Shown piece after piece: positions 9,289 to 22,596 of a stretch of 64,000 nt of DNA. A program made the translations under genes and the position numbers. The stretch is taken from assembly GCA_002077065.1 (NCBI GenBank), contig NAJO01000003.1:992001-1056000 (forward strand), given 5' to 3'. Source of the DNA: Cryoendolithus antarcticus. Lineage: Eukaryota; Ascomycota; Dothideomycetes; Cladosporiales; Cladosporiaceae. The notes under the pieces were generated by a model that saw only the letters and a program-made list of their open reading frames with translations, had not been told where the DNA came from and made no database searches. Position 1 is the stretch's first letter, and each line of letters starts with the position of its first letter.

Positions 9289-11955
9289 GCATGGAAACCA
9301 CGTGTGGCTGGAACCACTGCACGGCGGAGACGGGGGGGAAATGATCTTCCGAGGGCGTATGCGCTTCATCTTGGACTATCGAGATTGCGTACCAGTCCAT
9401 GCGCAGCAGGTGTTGTGAGAGCTAGGAGAAATTACCGTCATGCATTGCCGCTTCTGATTTCGCAGCCTTGTGTGCCGCGATGGGGTGCGCGACGAAGTTC
9501 TGCAGTGACTGTGGGATCACTCGAGCCACGCCTGTCTCCAGACGAGCGCGGGCGGAGAGAGTCTCGCGGACCATGATGATGATGACGATCGAGGAGAGGA
9601 GTGGGTATTATAGGGTACAAGAGTTCGTCGACGTAGCAAGGTCGAGTCGCTGGGGAGTGTTGTTCTGCTAGGTCGGCGAAGCTGAACTCGAATGGCTGAG
9701 GTGAATCTTGGCAGCTTGACATTGGCCTTCACTTGACGTGAACGGGATCGCAACGTGAGTCATCCCCTGACGGGAGGGTGATCCCGCCGCCCTCCAGACT
9801 ACTTAAGCTGTGAGCTTTTACACCCTCGTCCACTTCCACTTTCCCATCAGCGGCAGTCCAGAGGCAGGTCAAGGCATCGATCAGAGGCACACCATGATGG
9901 TGTGAAGAGATCTTTGTTCGATGGTGTCCACAGGGTACCACGCCGTAAGGGTGGGAGAGCCTGGAGGGAGCGTACATCCCGAGACTTCTACTACCGGCAT
10001 ATGAAACCTGCTGAACCCAACACCCAAAAGGGCACCCAGCAGTTGGAGCTCGAAACGAGGAAACACCGCCGGAGCCTCACCACGCGAAGCTCTCATGGAG
10101 TCCAGCAAGAAACCGGTCGGCGCCCCTTAGCATGTCATGCGGTGCCAAACATGTGTCGCATGCCTTCGGGTGCGTGCTTCATGTGGGGGTTGCTTGCGAT
10201 GTTCGGGTGAGGTGCTTGCTGGGGAAGTTGTGTCAGACCGGGTGGAGCGAGGGGATTGCCGCCTTCTTCTTCGTTATAACTTTTGCGCATTGCACCGACT
10301 TGTCCTTCTCTGTACTGGCTTCGGTCATCCTGCCTCTGCACTAGATCTGCGTAGGTAACAAGACACAGATGAGCATGCCAGGTATCGCACCGCACTCTTA
10401 CCTGTTGAACAGCTTGCTGACCTCAAGGGCCCAGGAATGGGCCCACTTACAGTAGCTCCGATTTGCTTTACCCTTTTTCATCAGATGCTGAGCCTATAGG
10501 CTAGAAGCTGGAGAAGAAGCATCGTACTGGCGCTGTAGCACCGTAATATAGCGAGCCGCACAGATTCTGGAGGCGTTGGATGTGTTCATGCGCACCCACA
10601 GCGAGCGCTGCGCGTTTCACCCACGGCGTGGACACGTCGCGTTGGATTGGCCATAGCTGAGCACCGAGAGGAGGTGGAGATGTGTAGCACGCTGTGTTGT
10701 ACATTGATATAGACGGACGATATGATGGCACGCAAGGAGTGCAGTCTCCCATAGCCATATCGAGCGTAGCCGAAATCTCAATTAGGTGTTCCGGCACTAT
10801 GGTGGAGACTTGACTGACAGCTTAACTCAACGTCAACATCCCTATGACTTGAAGCATTCCGTTGTGTTCATCTTCGATCACGAGCTTTGCTACTGCTGTG
10901 CACCATGTACGCCGTCCTGCCAAATGCGGTATATCGCTTTGTCTCGCACGCCTCGCATCTATCCTTCACGCCGCCCTGAAGAGTGCCTCGAAGCGGACTG
11001 CGCCATGCATCCTCTGATACCGTGGTCTCAAAACCGTTCGCCAAATTGTCGTGCGGCGTAAAACATATGGGACAGTGTCGAGGTTTCTAGCGAGGAGAGG
11101 AATGACTTGTAGAGAAATTCCATACAGCATGCACGCCTCTCCTTCGCTGCCATCTCAGGTGCGTTCAATCTCGCCTCGCTGCTTTATTCACTCTTCATGT
11201 CGACTTGCTCTTCTCCGCTGTCCTGCTGGTGGGCAGAAGCCACGATGAAAAAGAATGAGTCGCAGACGACATGCGTCTGTGGTGCCTGGCTCCCTTGCTG
11301 GAGCCTCGAAGTCAGCGTTCATCAAAGAGCATCGGGCCGAGAAGATACCTGGTATAGCTCTCCGTCCTGCTTGGCCGACCGCGGCAAATCGAGGTAGAAG
11401 GTAAGTGGTCAAACGAAGAAGAAGAAGCATGCAAACCAACCCCCCCAGCCCTTTCCTCAGGTCCGGAGAAGGGGGGTTACGCGGGCGGTGATCCCTCGTT
11501 CCCGTCTCCATCTGCAGTTCCCCTTTAATTCGGGGCTGAACAGCACTTCCTTATACAGTAGTAGCCGGTTCCGGGCTGTACGCGCCCTGCGCCTGTTTCG
11601 GCCGCCATCGGCTAGGTTACTCCAGACGCTCACCATTCGGAAGCCGCTACTCCATGCGCATTGGCACACTTTGCTTTCTTGGCGCCTGTACCGCGGAGAC
11701 TGCGAGAGTCTCAATTTGCATATTGAGGGAGAGTGGGAGAAAGTTGGGAGGAGAAAGCGGAGGGCTTTTATGGTGCGGAGGCTAGTGAAAGGCTTGGCAT
11801 GGCGGGAAGGTCCGATCACAGGACACGACGGCGACGCGTTTGCAATACGCGGCAGTGGACTTCGAGTTCGGACACTTCGTCAGGCCTCTACAGTCTTGTC
11901 TCTCAATCGTGTCACTCACGTACTACTAGTATCTCCACTTTCTCGTCCAAGCGAC
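9289..11955. other. 2.7-kb region without a recognisable gene
   Basis: Small ORFs occur on both strands (for example 9438-9722, 10501-10797, 11188-11511), but none has a domain, a credible splice pattern or a start context I would defend. The frame that opens at 11488 runs into the next gene but lacks protein-like character before 11956. Confidence 0.4.
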
Positions 11956-12892
11956 ATGGCTCCTACAGACGCACTCAGCCACAAGCAAAAGAAGCAGAAT
12001 GCTCGCGGAGAGCAGTCAATCTCACATGTCGAACGCTCGAGCACTGTGCACAAGCCAAAGATCACGGCCTTCCACACCATCGGTTAGTCGTCTTTGCCGT
12101 GCGGATACGCTGGTCCCACGATCAATGCGCTTACGAAGCTTCTAGCTAACCGTCTCCATGATCTCGAGCTTCTCGCCAAGATTCGCGTTGAAGCCGTGAT
12201 CGTACCCCATGTCTCCGACCTCGTCGCACCTGCGACTGTCGCGGCCCTCGTGGCATCCCTCCCTGCTGGCGTCGGAGTCGTTCTCGAAGGTAAGACACCT
12301 TCCACAACGCAATATTCCACGCTCTGGGCTGAAATTTCATAGCGCCCACCACCAAACTCGCCCCTCGGGTGGAGTCTGACTCCATCCAGGCAAGCACGAC
12401 TCCTGCCTCGGGTTCGTAGTTTCTCCAGACTCCACCTTCAAGAGCATCAAGTCGACAACTTCTAACACTATCGCAGCTCTCTCCGTGGCCTCTCCTCTCC
12501 CGGCTGCGCTCCCGCCAGTCACCCCCGTGCTGGCATTTCGCCTCCGCCCCTGCTTCGAGAGTGACAGCACTCTCGAAGACGTCTTCTCCAATCTAGTCTC
12601 GGAAATATTCTCTCTTCCTACCGCCCCTCCCTCACCTCACCTCTCCGCGGCCACTTTGCAATGGCCGGAGATTGTCGACGAGGGTATCGTGGGTCCTTTG
12701 TTGCCAGTGAGATCCACTTACCGATGTCTGGATAGTGAGATCCGGGAGGTGGCGACGGGTTTGAATGACGACCCAAGTGAGGATGGGGAGGGATGTGATG
12801 GGGCGGTGTGGGAGGGGAAGGTGGTGAGTGAGGGGGCGGGGGATGAGGAGGAAGAGGGGAGTGAGTGGGAGGCGGAGGCTTGGGGGTTGTGA
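11956..12892 (+). CDS. unrecognised four-exon protein
   Basis: I do not recognise a family. The start ATG at 11956 has a good context (CGACATGGCT). Exons are 11956-12082, 12146-12289, 12343-12411 and 12477-12892; the introns (63, 53 and 65 nt) have GTTAGT/CTAG, GTAAGA/ATAG and GTTCGT/GCAG ends and keep one frame, giving 251 aa. The N-terminus is Lys/Gln/Arg-rich (S-H-K-Q-K-K-Q-N-A-R); the middle is a hydrophobic helical segment (N-R-L-H-D-L-E-L-L-A-K-I, then V-I-V-P-H-V-S-D-L-V-A-P-A-T-V-A-A-L). A Pro/Ala/Ser stretch and a very acidic Glu/Gly tail follow. Its 3' end faces the ApsA gene across about 340 nt. Confidence 0.6.
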
Positions 12893-13232
12893 GAGGGGCG
12901 GGTTGATGAAGGGGAAGGGGTGATGGTTGTTTACCGGCGCGGCGTTGAGAACGATACCCTCATTTGGCACACAGCTTCGACTGTCACTGCACTCACGCTG
13001 CATGAGGGGGTTGGGCATGGCTTCGGCGGCGGGGCCGTCAGTGGAAGACCATCATAGACGACGAGCTCGACTGCAAAGTCTCGCTACACTAACGTCAATT
13101 GAAGCGTTCACTCAGACTGCGCTCCTCTTCTCATTACCCCTTTCAGAACAGAACGTGACATACGAAACCCACGACCCTATACTCCAACATTACATCGCCT
13201 CACTCCCAACTTTTCCTGAGATCAGCTCCTCC
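12893..13232. other. convergent 3' region
   Basis: This spacer lies between the ends of the unknown four-exon gene (+) and ApsA/Num1 (-). The plus-strand ORF at 12927-13394 overlaps the ApsA last exon in antisense and shows no protein-like signal. Confidence 0.4.
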
Positions 13233-16200
13233 TCATCGCCTACTCCCCACCATCCCACCCTCACCCCTCGACGAGAAAGTCCCTCCACTCTGCGCACTCC
13301 CATGCCGATGACCATGACTATGACCATGATGATGTCCAGCCCGACCTCTCCTCGAAAGACTGCCGACATCATGTTTCCCTACCCACAATATTAGCCTCAC
13401 TCCATAATACTCCACATTTTCAAGTAGAGAACTTACCGTCACAACACCTCCTCACATCCTCCACGCCCCCACCTCCTTCTCTTCCCCTCCCCTCCACCTC
13501 CCTCCTCTCAATAACCTGCCGTAAATCCTCCGCACTAGCCCGTCCATCAACAACACTCGCATCATAAACCCCCTCGCTCCTCTGACTCATCGCGCTCTGC
13601 GCTCCACCGCGACGGGTAGAGAAACTCTCTCTCCCTCGACCAGCAGACGAGAAGCGTGAAGTAATACTCGCGAACCTGCCCTCGCTCTTCCCCGGTGTCT
13701 CCGGCTCAGCATCGCGGCGGCGATAAGTCGAGCGACTCGCCTCGTGCTGTGTAGGAACAAGGGAAGGCGAAGCGGCGTTAGCGGCACGGGACTGGCGTTG
13801 TGCTAGCGAGAGGACTGGAGGCGGGTATGTGCGGTCCTTCTCGCTCCTGTCGAACTTCGTGGGCGAGGCCGTGCGGGCTGTGGTGCGGGAATTGTAAGAG
13901 CTAAAAGACTGCCGATTCGTAAGCCGCGACAGCGATCGCTTGATCGAGAACCCCAGGCCTTGGTGCTCGTTGTCACTCCGATAATCCGTTGACCTCCTCT
14001 CCCTTGCCCCTGGATTGAATTCTGCGATATCGTCCTCCGTAATTGCGCCCGTGTCTTCAGCGACATCTTTATCCCGCTCCTCACCCGTGCGGAGGAGCAA
14101 GTAGGAAAGCGCATTGGACCACGTCTCGTGTCTTGCGCCGGTCGGGGCTGTGAAGACTATTTCCCGGCCGGGGGTGACGACTACGATGCTTTTGCCCCAG
14201 AGGCCAGGGGGATTGACGTTCTCGTCGCTTACTACTCTTACGCCTTCCACGGCAAGGGATTTGGCTTTGAGGACTTTGCTGCCGGCGCGGGAGGGATCTG
14301 TGTCGCTCCAGTAGAGCGTGCGGGTATATGGATGGACCCAGAAGAATCGCCTGTGCCTTGTGCTGGACTGCTTCCCACCTCCAGCCTTGCGAGTGTACTT
14401 CCACAAGTACTCTCCAATCATTGTCTGCGTGATGGCTTGGATGATTCGCGGGTCGGTGGAGGAGGGATGTTGGTGGTCTGGCGGGAAACGCGAAGGATGG
14501 ATATTGAAGCGGGTGTCGAGCTCGGAGGCGAAAGACGAGACGCTTGCGTGGTGTTGAGGAGCCTTGACAGCGCGAGGTGTGGTGCCGTCGCGCTGTGGTG
14601 TCAAGACAGTGGCATGGCCGTAAGGATCGCTGGGTGTGCGGGGTGGACGCATCGCGCTCGCGGGGAACATGGGTGGACCCATTGCGCCAGGTACGGCGAC
14701 AGGCGTTGCAGGCGAAGAGCCCGTAGTCTGTGCGGCGGTCATGATCTTCCTGTTGTGATCTGCAGGCAGAGGCGGCTGGGCAGCGAGGCTCTTGTTGCGC
14801 ATGCTGTTTGCGCTTGCGGGTCGACGAGGTCCTGATCGAGTTTGCGACAAGTCACCGGTGGCTGCGCTGTCGATTGATCGGCGTGGGCTTCCGGAAGCCA
14901 TGAAGGCGCCAGCCGCGCCGCCGAATGCGCCGAATGTACCCGCAGCTACTGCCGTGGGCAGGACCTTGCTCTTGTCGCGTAGCATACGCTCGATCTCTTC
15001 GCCGCTGACTGTCGTCTGGCTTCCCTCGTCCGCCATCGCCGCCTTGGCAGGGGTGTCTTCGCCATATCTTGTGATCGGTCGCCCACGTTCAACAAGCTCC
15101 TGCGTTCGTGGGCTGCGCTGTTCAGTCTGCAGTGGTGCGGGCACCATCGAACGTTGCTCCTCATCTTCATCGCCGAAAGCGAGAGTGGGAATCCCCTTGC
15201 TACCCCTGACACCACCATATACCTTCGGCTCGATCAGTCGCAAGTCATCCGCCCTATCGTCCTCAGTTGTGACGGCAGTCCCAGGGCGCGAAGTGAATTT
15301 CTCATGCACCTGCTCAATTTCTCTGGATACGCCGCCATTCGTCTTATCCAGCGGTACAGCAGCGAAGAAGCCAGCACCCGGCCTTGCTGTCTCCGTACCA
15401 GGTATCTCGCCCGCAGCGCCGGCCAGACTACTAGTCCGCGCCGGTCTGGCTACTGGCTCGACGGCCTGCGCGATCATCGGTGAGAAGCTGAAGGATTGCT
15501 GCGGCGCCACTGACTTCGCCGCATGGCTGGATGTCAGTGCTGAGCCGGCGAGCGCGCCAGCTCCAGCGGCGCCAGCAGCGACGAGTGGTATTTCAGATTT
15601 CTGAGCTGTGCTTGGTCGAGGCGCTGTCGCGGTGGGCTCTGTCTCATTGAGCGTTATGATCGTAGAGTGCTGCAGCTTCATAGGCTCGGGCTTGACTTGC
15701 GTCGGTTCTGCGAGCGTTTGAAGGGCTGATGCAATCGGCAGCGTAGGTGAGCCATTCGACAAATGGGTGTGTACAGGTAATGCCGGCGCAGCAGACGACA
15801 ACACCTTCTCTTCTGCACGGGCAGGTACCGGCGAGCGTGCTGCATCAACGTCATTTGGCGTGGAAGCAGTGCCAGCCAATGTATGCAGCGAGCCGCGTTC
15901 ACGCAAGGCCTTGGGCTCAACAGCACCAGCCTCAGCAGTAGCTTCGGGGCTGGGGCCACTGGGCACATCTCGATCCGCAGAGACGACTGCAGGACCAGCA
16001 TCGCCGTGCACTTCCTTGACGCCTGTACCATCGTCATCGCCATGCCTTCGCCCGACGAGACTGCCCATTCCAACGCCGGCAAGCGCACCACCCACAACAT
16101 CAACAGCTCTCTTCTTCAGGCCGCCGTCTATTCCATCGGCATGATCCTCCGTGACTGGAAGAGCAGCAGCTTTCGGCTCCCAAGGCTCCGTCATGACCGC

Positions 16201-18447
16201 AGCATCGACCATCTCTGCCTTCCTCCTTACACCCTCATGCGCAAGCATCGCAGCGTTGGCCTGCTGCGCCAGCACAGCCTGCTCCCCAGTCGGCGTCGGC
16301 GAAGAGGGCAGCATCGTGGGCGCACCAATATCAACATCTCTGTCCCGAGCGCCTTCGTCCAGAATCTGGGTAGGCGGGCTGGAAGGCATGTCCCCACCAG
16401 CCTCAGCTTCCTCGTCGTAGAAGCGCGAAGATCTGGCGCTGCCGTTGATGCTGTCGGAGTCTAGACCAGCAAGTTCGTCGCCGAGAGACATGCCTACTGG
16501 CACAGGCGTGCCGCGGTCGGAGCTGACGGCTGGGCTGCTGCCGAACTCGCCTGGCGAGCGGGCGCTGCCTTTGCGACTGCCAGGTGCGAGATGCCGGGAC
16601 ATGCGAAGACGGTACTTTGAGCCGTTGTGTGCTACAGGGGTGCTGACCGCCGCTGGACGGTCTTCGTCGTCAGAGACGGAGTTGTCGGAGTGCTCGCCTG
16701 CTGATGTCGAGGCGGTGGACATGTACGAATGTCTCTTGTCCACACCCGGTCTTGACGAACCCGATGCAATGCCAGGTGAAGAGTATGATGGCCCTCGGGC
16801 TGTACGAGCAGGCCCTTCGGTCTCCGTGAGCTCATCGCTGTCGTCGCCAAAGCTTTCATGACCTGTCTGGAAAGCCTCGGTCTCTGTGCCACGAGTCTCG
16901 TCGGCGGTCTCGAAAGCATCTGTAGTCTCCGAGTCGCTCGCTTTGAACGTGCCAGGCATCTTCATGCCACCGGTAGATCTTGATCTCGTAGGCGAAGCTT
17001 CATGATCCTCCCAATCCTCTCCATCTTCCATTATTTCAGTCGTTGAGCTCCTATTCGCGCCTAATCTGTCACCGGGCTTGAGTCCACGATTCTTCAACTT
17101 GGCGTTCTCGGTTTCAGACCGACGTTTCTTGCTCATATTCGCTACCTGCGCACCAGTGGTAGAATTGCGCTTCCCCTCCAGCTCATCCCTCGCATCGTTG
17201 AGCATGCGACGTAGCTCCACCTTCTCAGTCTTCTCGCGGTGGATGTTATTCTTGAGGTTCTGGATCATGCGGTGGGCGTGTGTGAGAGAAGACTTGAGAG
17301 TCTCCGACTCGAGGTGGCCAGCACGAGCAGGTGTGTTCTTGACCTGTGAACCCGCTTCTGAGGGCTCTGGGTCGGCGTCGGAGTTCGAAGAGAGGTTGTT
17401 GCCGCCTGCTGGAAGGATAGGAACGTTGTTTGCTGCGTTCCAGCGGTATGAGACGGCTTTTGCTAGCTCGGTGTTCTGGGATGTGAGTTCATCCACCTTC
17501 TTCTGCAAACGCTGCTTCTCCGTCTCGTGACCCGTAGCCTCACGACGAAGGACATGGAGGTCGCCTTCGTGTTGACGAATGATCGTCTTATGCTCGCTTG
17601 CAATCTTTTGATGCAGACTTCTCAGATCTTCGGCCTCCTGCTGTGCAATTCCACGCTCATTGCCCAGTGTCTTCACAGCGAGGCCAAGCTTATGCTCCTT
17701 GTCCCCGCTTTCCCGTAGTCCAGTCTCGAGATCCTGCACCTTCGTCTCCAACGTCCAATTCTCGTCTTTAGATCGCTGCAGCTCATCTCCAAGGCCTTTC
17801 ATCCGCAAGCTCAGTCCTGAGTATTCATTCTCCAACTGCCCCTTTCCTCTAGTCGCTTCTTCCAAGGCATCCTCCTTCTCTGCGAGCGCTCCTTGCAGCT
17901 GCCTAACCTGCGCTAGCAGCTGAGTACTAATTTCCGTTGCAAACTCAATATCATGCACGCGATTCGTCGGCTGGTTTCGCTGCCTTCTCGATGGCGCCGC
18001 GACTTTACTCGGAGAACTCCTCGCCTGCGTCTCGAAGACCGATTGCTCGCTTCCTCCATTTGCAGGCTTGGCTTTTGGCAGGAATGCTCGCGCGCTCTCC
18101 CTTCCGACTTCATGATACTCCTTCTCCAGCTCTGCTAGCTTGTTCTGCAGCTCTGCAGGGACTTGATTTTCCTTGTCTAGCTCCTCGACTTCTCGAAGTC
18201 GCGTGGCCAAGTCCTTGCGCTGTTGCAAGAGGGTCGTGCCCAGTTTTGAGGCATCATGGATTCGGCGGTCTGTGGCTTGAAGATGCGCTTCCAGTGCACG
18301 CCTGGCCTGCGCTGGCGATTGATGCGAGTTGACATTCTGCGACGCATCGAAGGAGGCATAGCGCAAGGGCGCGGGATGTGGTAGAGAAGGGGTGTTGTCG
18401 GAGAAGGGGTCGGCGTTTGGAGAGAGGGGGGCGAGCGGGTTGGCCAT
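13233..18447 (-). CDS. apsA: ApsA/Num1-type cortical anchor with C-terminal PH domain
   Basis: This very large protein (about 1718 aa) tethers dynein and microtubule plus ends, and in yeast mitochondria, to the cell cortex, and so controls nuclear migration. Exon 1 is 13437-18447. A 58-nt intron (13379-13436; GTAAGT, branch CTAAT, GGTAG) leads to a last exon 13233-13378. N-terminal residues of about 50-450 form long coiled coils (A-L-E-A-H-L-Q-A-T-D-R-R-I onward). A long Ser/Thr/Pro/Ala-rich disordered centre follows, and then a Num1/Mcp5-type PH domain at about 1335-1460 (I-G-E-Y-L-W-K-Y-T-R-K ... R-R-F-F-W-V-H-P-Y-T-R-T-L-Y-W), which binds PI(4,5)P2 at the membrane. The tail D-G-K-H-D-V-G-S-L-S-R across the splice junction supports the intron. 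The last exon is His/Gly-rich. Confidence 0.93.
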
Positions 18448-19201
18448 GATTGTGTGCTATGGGCGCATCGAAGGCGCAAGTGACAATGAAGTCCTGATGT
18501 AGTTATGCGACCGCAGTCCTCAGCGCTGGTTCGCAGCACGATGTCTTGTCTCGTCTGAACAGTGTTTATGGGGTCAACACACGCATGCCCGCCGGCGAGG
18601 GGCCGCTGCACGATCTACCCGCGGCGCTGGAGTTGCTCGGTAATTATTGTCACAATGGGATGATGATATGGCAACGAACGAGGGACAAGGATAATGAGAT
18701 CAACACACACTATCAACCAACACGATGAGGGGCTGTCTAGGTTTACTATGGAACGTTTGTGTTTTCGCGCCTGTCAACACATCACCGTGCCCCGAGCGCG
18801 CAATCTGCCGCTGCTCCCGCGTTTCAGCCAATCGTCTCGTCATCAGCCCTGCGGTGAGCAGAGGTGCTGAGATGCCGTCTCGTGCTGCTGATGTATGTGC
18901 TATGATCTCCATCTGAGCATACATCGCAGGTGAGTATGAGTGCTTCGTCACATGTTGTCTCGGGTATGATCTGAAGCTGGAAATCAAGCAAGCGTCTGCA
19001 CCGCCACGGTAAACAAAGATCGGCCAAACCAGATCGAGCTTGCCGGCCGTTGCTGGCTCGGAGCGCACCGTACCGGCAGATCAGCGCCGCGCTTTAGTCA
19101 GCCTTGTAGATCTGGAGACTTCCATGCTTGATGAGGTATGTGGTGAATAGATCTCGCCCTGAGACTGCATCCTTATTCTTGAGATCGGCACACGCGACAT
19201 C
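18448..19201. promoter_or_regulatory. divergent promoter region of ApsA/Num1 and CWC24
   Basis: A 754-nt spacer lies between two divergent gene starts. No further gene is recognised and no specific motif can be claimed. Confidence 0.4.
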
Positions 19202-20137
19202 ATGGCCGACACCGCCCCTATGACTGCTCCTATAGCATTCAAGAAGCGCGCTCCCAAGTCCTCCACAGCGCGCAAACGGCCTGCGAGCCCTCCCCCAGCA
19301 TCAGACGCGGACTCGGGTGGGTCCTCAGACGACTCTGCTTCAGGCACTCGAGTCAAACGACGCAAGACGACTGGCTTGACCACCACCGCAAACGGCCAGA
19401 GTCACACCACCGACCTCAGCAAATCCACAACAGTGACAGCCAACCGCAGCACAGCAATAGCAGCCAGCTCAGACGCCACTCGCTCCAGCACTTGGTTCAC
19501 CGATGCCGGCTTGCGAACCTCATCCACGGCTGCGCCAACCCAGAAGTCAGACCTTACACCCACCGCCTCAACATCCTACATCCAGCCCTCGACAGCAACG
19601 ACGACGACCAAATCGAGCCTCGGTCCCGTAAAAGCCCCACCCTCCAACGTCCGAGCGATCATCACGACAGACTTTGCCCCAGATGTCTGCAAAGACTACA
19701 AGCAAACCGGCTTCTGCGGCTTCGGCGACAGCTGCAAATTCCTGCACGCGCGAGAAGACTACAAGCAAGGCTGGCAGCTTGACAAGGAGTGGGAGAAAGC
19801 CGGGAAGAAGGACAAAGCCGGCGGCAAGCCCAAAGCTGGCGAGGATGACGACCTCGACGACGAGGCGAAGATGCTCAAGGATATTCCATTCAAATGTGTG
19901 ATTTGCAAGGAGGACTACAAGATGCCCGTTGTGACGAAGTGTGGGCATTACTTCTGTGAGAGGTGTGCGATGACGAGGTATATGAAGGAGAAGAAGAAGG
20001 GGTGTGCGCAGTGTGGGAAGGACACTAATGGGAGTTTTGGGGTGGCGAAGAAGCTGAAGGAACTGCTTGAGAGGAAGAAGAGGAGGGAGGATGAGAGGGT
20101 GGCAGAGGGCGGAGAGGTGGAGGCGAGCACTGGCTGA
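19202..20137 (+). CDS. CWC24: pre-mRNA-splicing factor CWC24 (CCCH + RING)
   Basis: Single-exon ORF, 311 aa. The first 150 residues are Ser/Thr/Lys-rich and disordered. A CCCH zinc finger lies at about 161-182 with the exact C-x8-C-x5-C-x3-H spacing (V-C-K-D-Y-K-Q-T-G-F-C-G-F-G-D-S-C-K-F-L-H). A RING finger lies at about 231-273 (C-V-I-C-K-E-D-Y ... C-G-H-Y-F-C-E-R-C ... C-A-Q-C). This domain order and the K-Q-T-G-F-C-G-F-G-D-S-C motif define the CWC24/RNF113A family. CWC24 sits at the 5' splice site in the activated spliceosome before the first catalytic step; the human homologue is also a ubiquitin ligase. The short C-terminal helix is Lys/Arg/Glu-rich. Confidence 0.95.
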   Translation: MADTAPMTAPIAFKKRAPKSSTARKRPASPPPASDADSGGSSDDSASGTRVKRRKTTGLTTTANGQSHTTDLSKSTTVTANRSTAIAASSDATRSSTWFTDAGLRTSSTAAPTQKSDLTPTASTSYIQPSTATTTTKSSLGPVKAPPSNVRAIITTDFAPDVCKDYKQTGFCGFGDSCKFLHAREDYKQGWQLDKEWEKAGKKDKAGGKPKAGEDDDLDDEAKMLKDIPFKCVICKEDYKMPVVTKCGHYFCERCAMTRYMKEKKKGCAQCGKDTNGSFGVAKKLKELLERKKRREDERVAEGGEVEASTG

Positions 20138-22596
20138 GGAACAAGTGGACTGCACTGCTGTACTGGCCTTGTTGGTACAGACATCAGCCTCCCTGAAGAC
20201 AGGTTCAGCAGAGCTGCCTGCATCCCTTCCACATTGGTCCCGTGCCGCCACCTCGTCGTCCTTCCCAGAGAGCAGACCCATGCAGCAGCGCATCGCGCCA
20301 GGGGCTTCCGATGTCCGGCAAGAATCGCGTCCTCCGCACGTGGTTGCGTGATCCGACATTACTCCTCGGGCTGGTATCGGCGGTATACCTGATGACATAA
20401 AATCGAGAAACCTGCTTGGAGGGTGATAGCAGTAGCCAGCAACGCAAGGGGATCAGAAATGAGCACATAACAGAGCGATGACCAACTCAAGCAAGGAATG
20501 GTTGGCAGGCAGATCCTCGCAACGATGGCACGGCAGTGAACTCTGTCCTCACTCCGGCAGCATCACTCACCTAAGTCGCCATCACCAGCATGAATTCATC
20601 GCTTAGATCTGATCACTCTTCGCCTGACAGAGTACTTCATCACACCAGCAAGCCTGACCCACACGTCTCATGTCTAGCAGAAATCTGTGCCAGACTCTTC
20701 ACTAGTACGTGATTCGACGTCGCACCTATGAGCGTTTATCGTCGCCGCCGCGAGATGTCGGTTGCCTGCTGTTTCAGCGCCCACAACGTGAGTTGTCTGC
20801 AGAACACTGTCGCCAGATCTGGGGGTGTCGCTGTGCTTGCTGCGGCGTCGGAGCTGTCCAGTAGTGCCACCAGATAAAGGATACTGGCATGCTTGCTGTA
20901 GTGCTGCAGACACTACGACAATGATGCGTCCAACGTCAAGTGCTTTGGTTCAGAGCACTTTGGTCGCAGCAATACAGCTACAGTGTACGGCAGCGGGGGT
21001 CTCTATGTCGATTCGCGAAGGTGATTGGCTTTCGTCGGGATGGGTCTACTGTGTAGACTGACCTACGATAGTCCTGGTGACGCGGATGGTGGTCGACGAC
21101 ACATAACACCAAGCGTGGCAAGGCGTGGGCAGAAGCTGTGACTGCCACCCCAGACGAATTCTGCGGTGGCATACCTTCAACCAGTGAGCTACCATTAGTC
21201 GCGGTCGTCAAGGCTCATGCACCAATGCACCGGGGACTTTGTTGGTGTCGATGTTACGAACCAGAGGCTGATTCTGCTTACATCGTCACTCACGGCATCC
21301 TCACTCACAATCTCGTCAATAATCAATAATGTCCTGGTACGCATGACTTGTGGAATTCATCCCATAAAGGGCCAAGTACATTTCAAGTGCCACATTTACC
21401 ACTAACAGTACACCTCATGTATTGTTCACCCCCTCGCACATTGTTGCTTGGCTCACTCATGGCGCATTGCTACACTCACTGCCCTTCATTCACAATGTCC
21501 TGCCTCACGTATCGTCAATGCATACGGCAGCAGTAGCAGCGTACAGCTGAACCACTAACCAAACAATCAGTATCACTAACGTCGTTAATGTGCGACCGAC
21601 GCTGATCCCGTCCTGTATCTTGGAATCCCGTCGCGAAGCTTAGCATACTATCTGTCGCTCGTCTTGTAGTCTGCTGGTAGTGGTCATCCTACGATCGTCG
21701 TCCCGTCTCTTCGACAGTGGCAGATCTTCCCACGCCAAAGGGTTATGAGACGCTTCCTCCGAATGCATTTCTCCACGCCGCGACTATACGACATTCACGC
21801 GAGATTTGTTGCTAACCTGCTGCTCTCACTCCCGGGTCTGTCACAGGCCCTACTTCCAAGTCGAAGCGGCGACGATTCGCGTCCAGCTCCGCGCGTGTAG
21901 TCTGAATGTGGTGTGAGACTCTCTGCCTTCTATTTTATCACGTCGACAAGTAAGCGTGCTTGTGGGATGTTTTCAGACAAAGATCTCCTCGTGTCTCTGT
22001 ACACACTTTGCGCGGACACCAATCTCGACGTGCTGGTGTCGGTTTCGTTATAGTCCAGACGTGATCGCAGCATGAAGGTCGTCAGTTGCTCAGGGCAGTG
22101 AAGGCCTCGCAGTCATCGTTGGCCTGATAGCGGACGCCTGGCCTGCTGTTCACTTGGTGGAGGCAACCGCAGTCGATCATTTCCTCGGGCTTGAATTTGC
22201 TGTCGGGGTGACTGAGGTGAGAATGAAGAAAGCAAAGAGGAATAGGTAGCGAGTAACGAAAAAGAAAGTATCGAGTAAGCTATACCCAAGACCGAGGCAT
22301 ATATCCGGTTCCAAGGCGCGACCTCGTCCGAGTGGAGCGTCTGTACATTTCTCTAAGCATAAGAGTATGTCTATCTCAACGATAGGTCTGCCAAACTTAG
22401 AGAGGGTCTAGCTCTTCCTCCACCCCCACCCTACCTCCACACAAGACTAATTGCCGGCCGTCTCTGCTCATCACATCTCGTGTCTTGTAATGTATCTTCC
22501 GTTTCCCAATAGCCCATATACACATGTTCCAGTTCCCCAAAAGCGCCAACGCTAAACCAGTTCATATCGCTTCTTGACATCTCTTGTCCCGGTCAT
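20138..22596. other. 2.5-kb intergenic region
   Basis: No gene is recognised here; ORFs are short and non-coding in appearance. Around 21280-21480 the sequence is rich in repeated CTCAC/TCACTCAC and CGTCAAT-like words, a weak low-complexity signal. The segment next to 22596 should contain the 3' UTR of the WSC gene. Confidence 0.4.

Noticed and set aside
14128..15604. Plus-strand ORFs of 235 and 270 codons inside the ApsA/Num1 gene
   Set aside because: They are antisense shadows of a long Ser/Ala/Pro-rich reading frame with no domain of their own.
19568..20398. 276-codon minus-strand ORF over CWC24
   Set aside because: Antisense to a clear CCCH-RING gene, low-complexity Leu/His composition, no motif.
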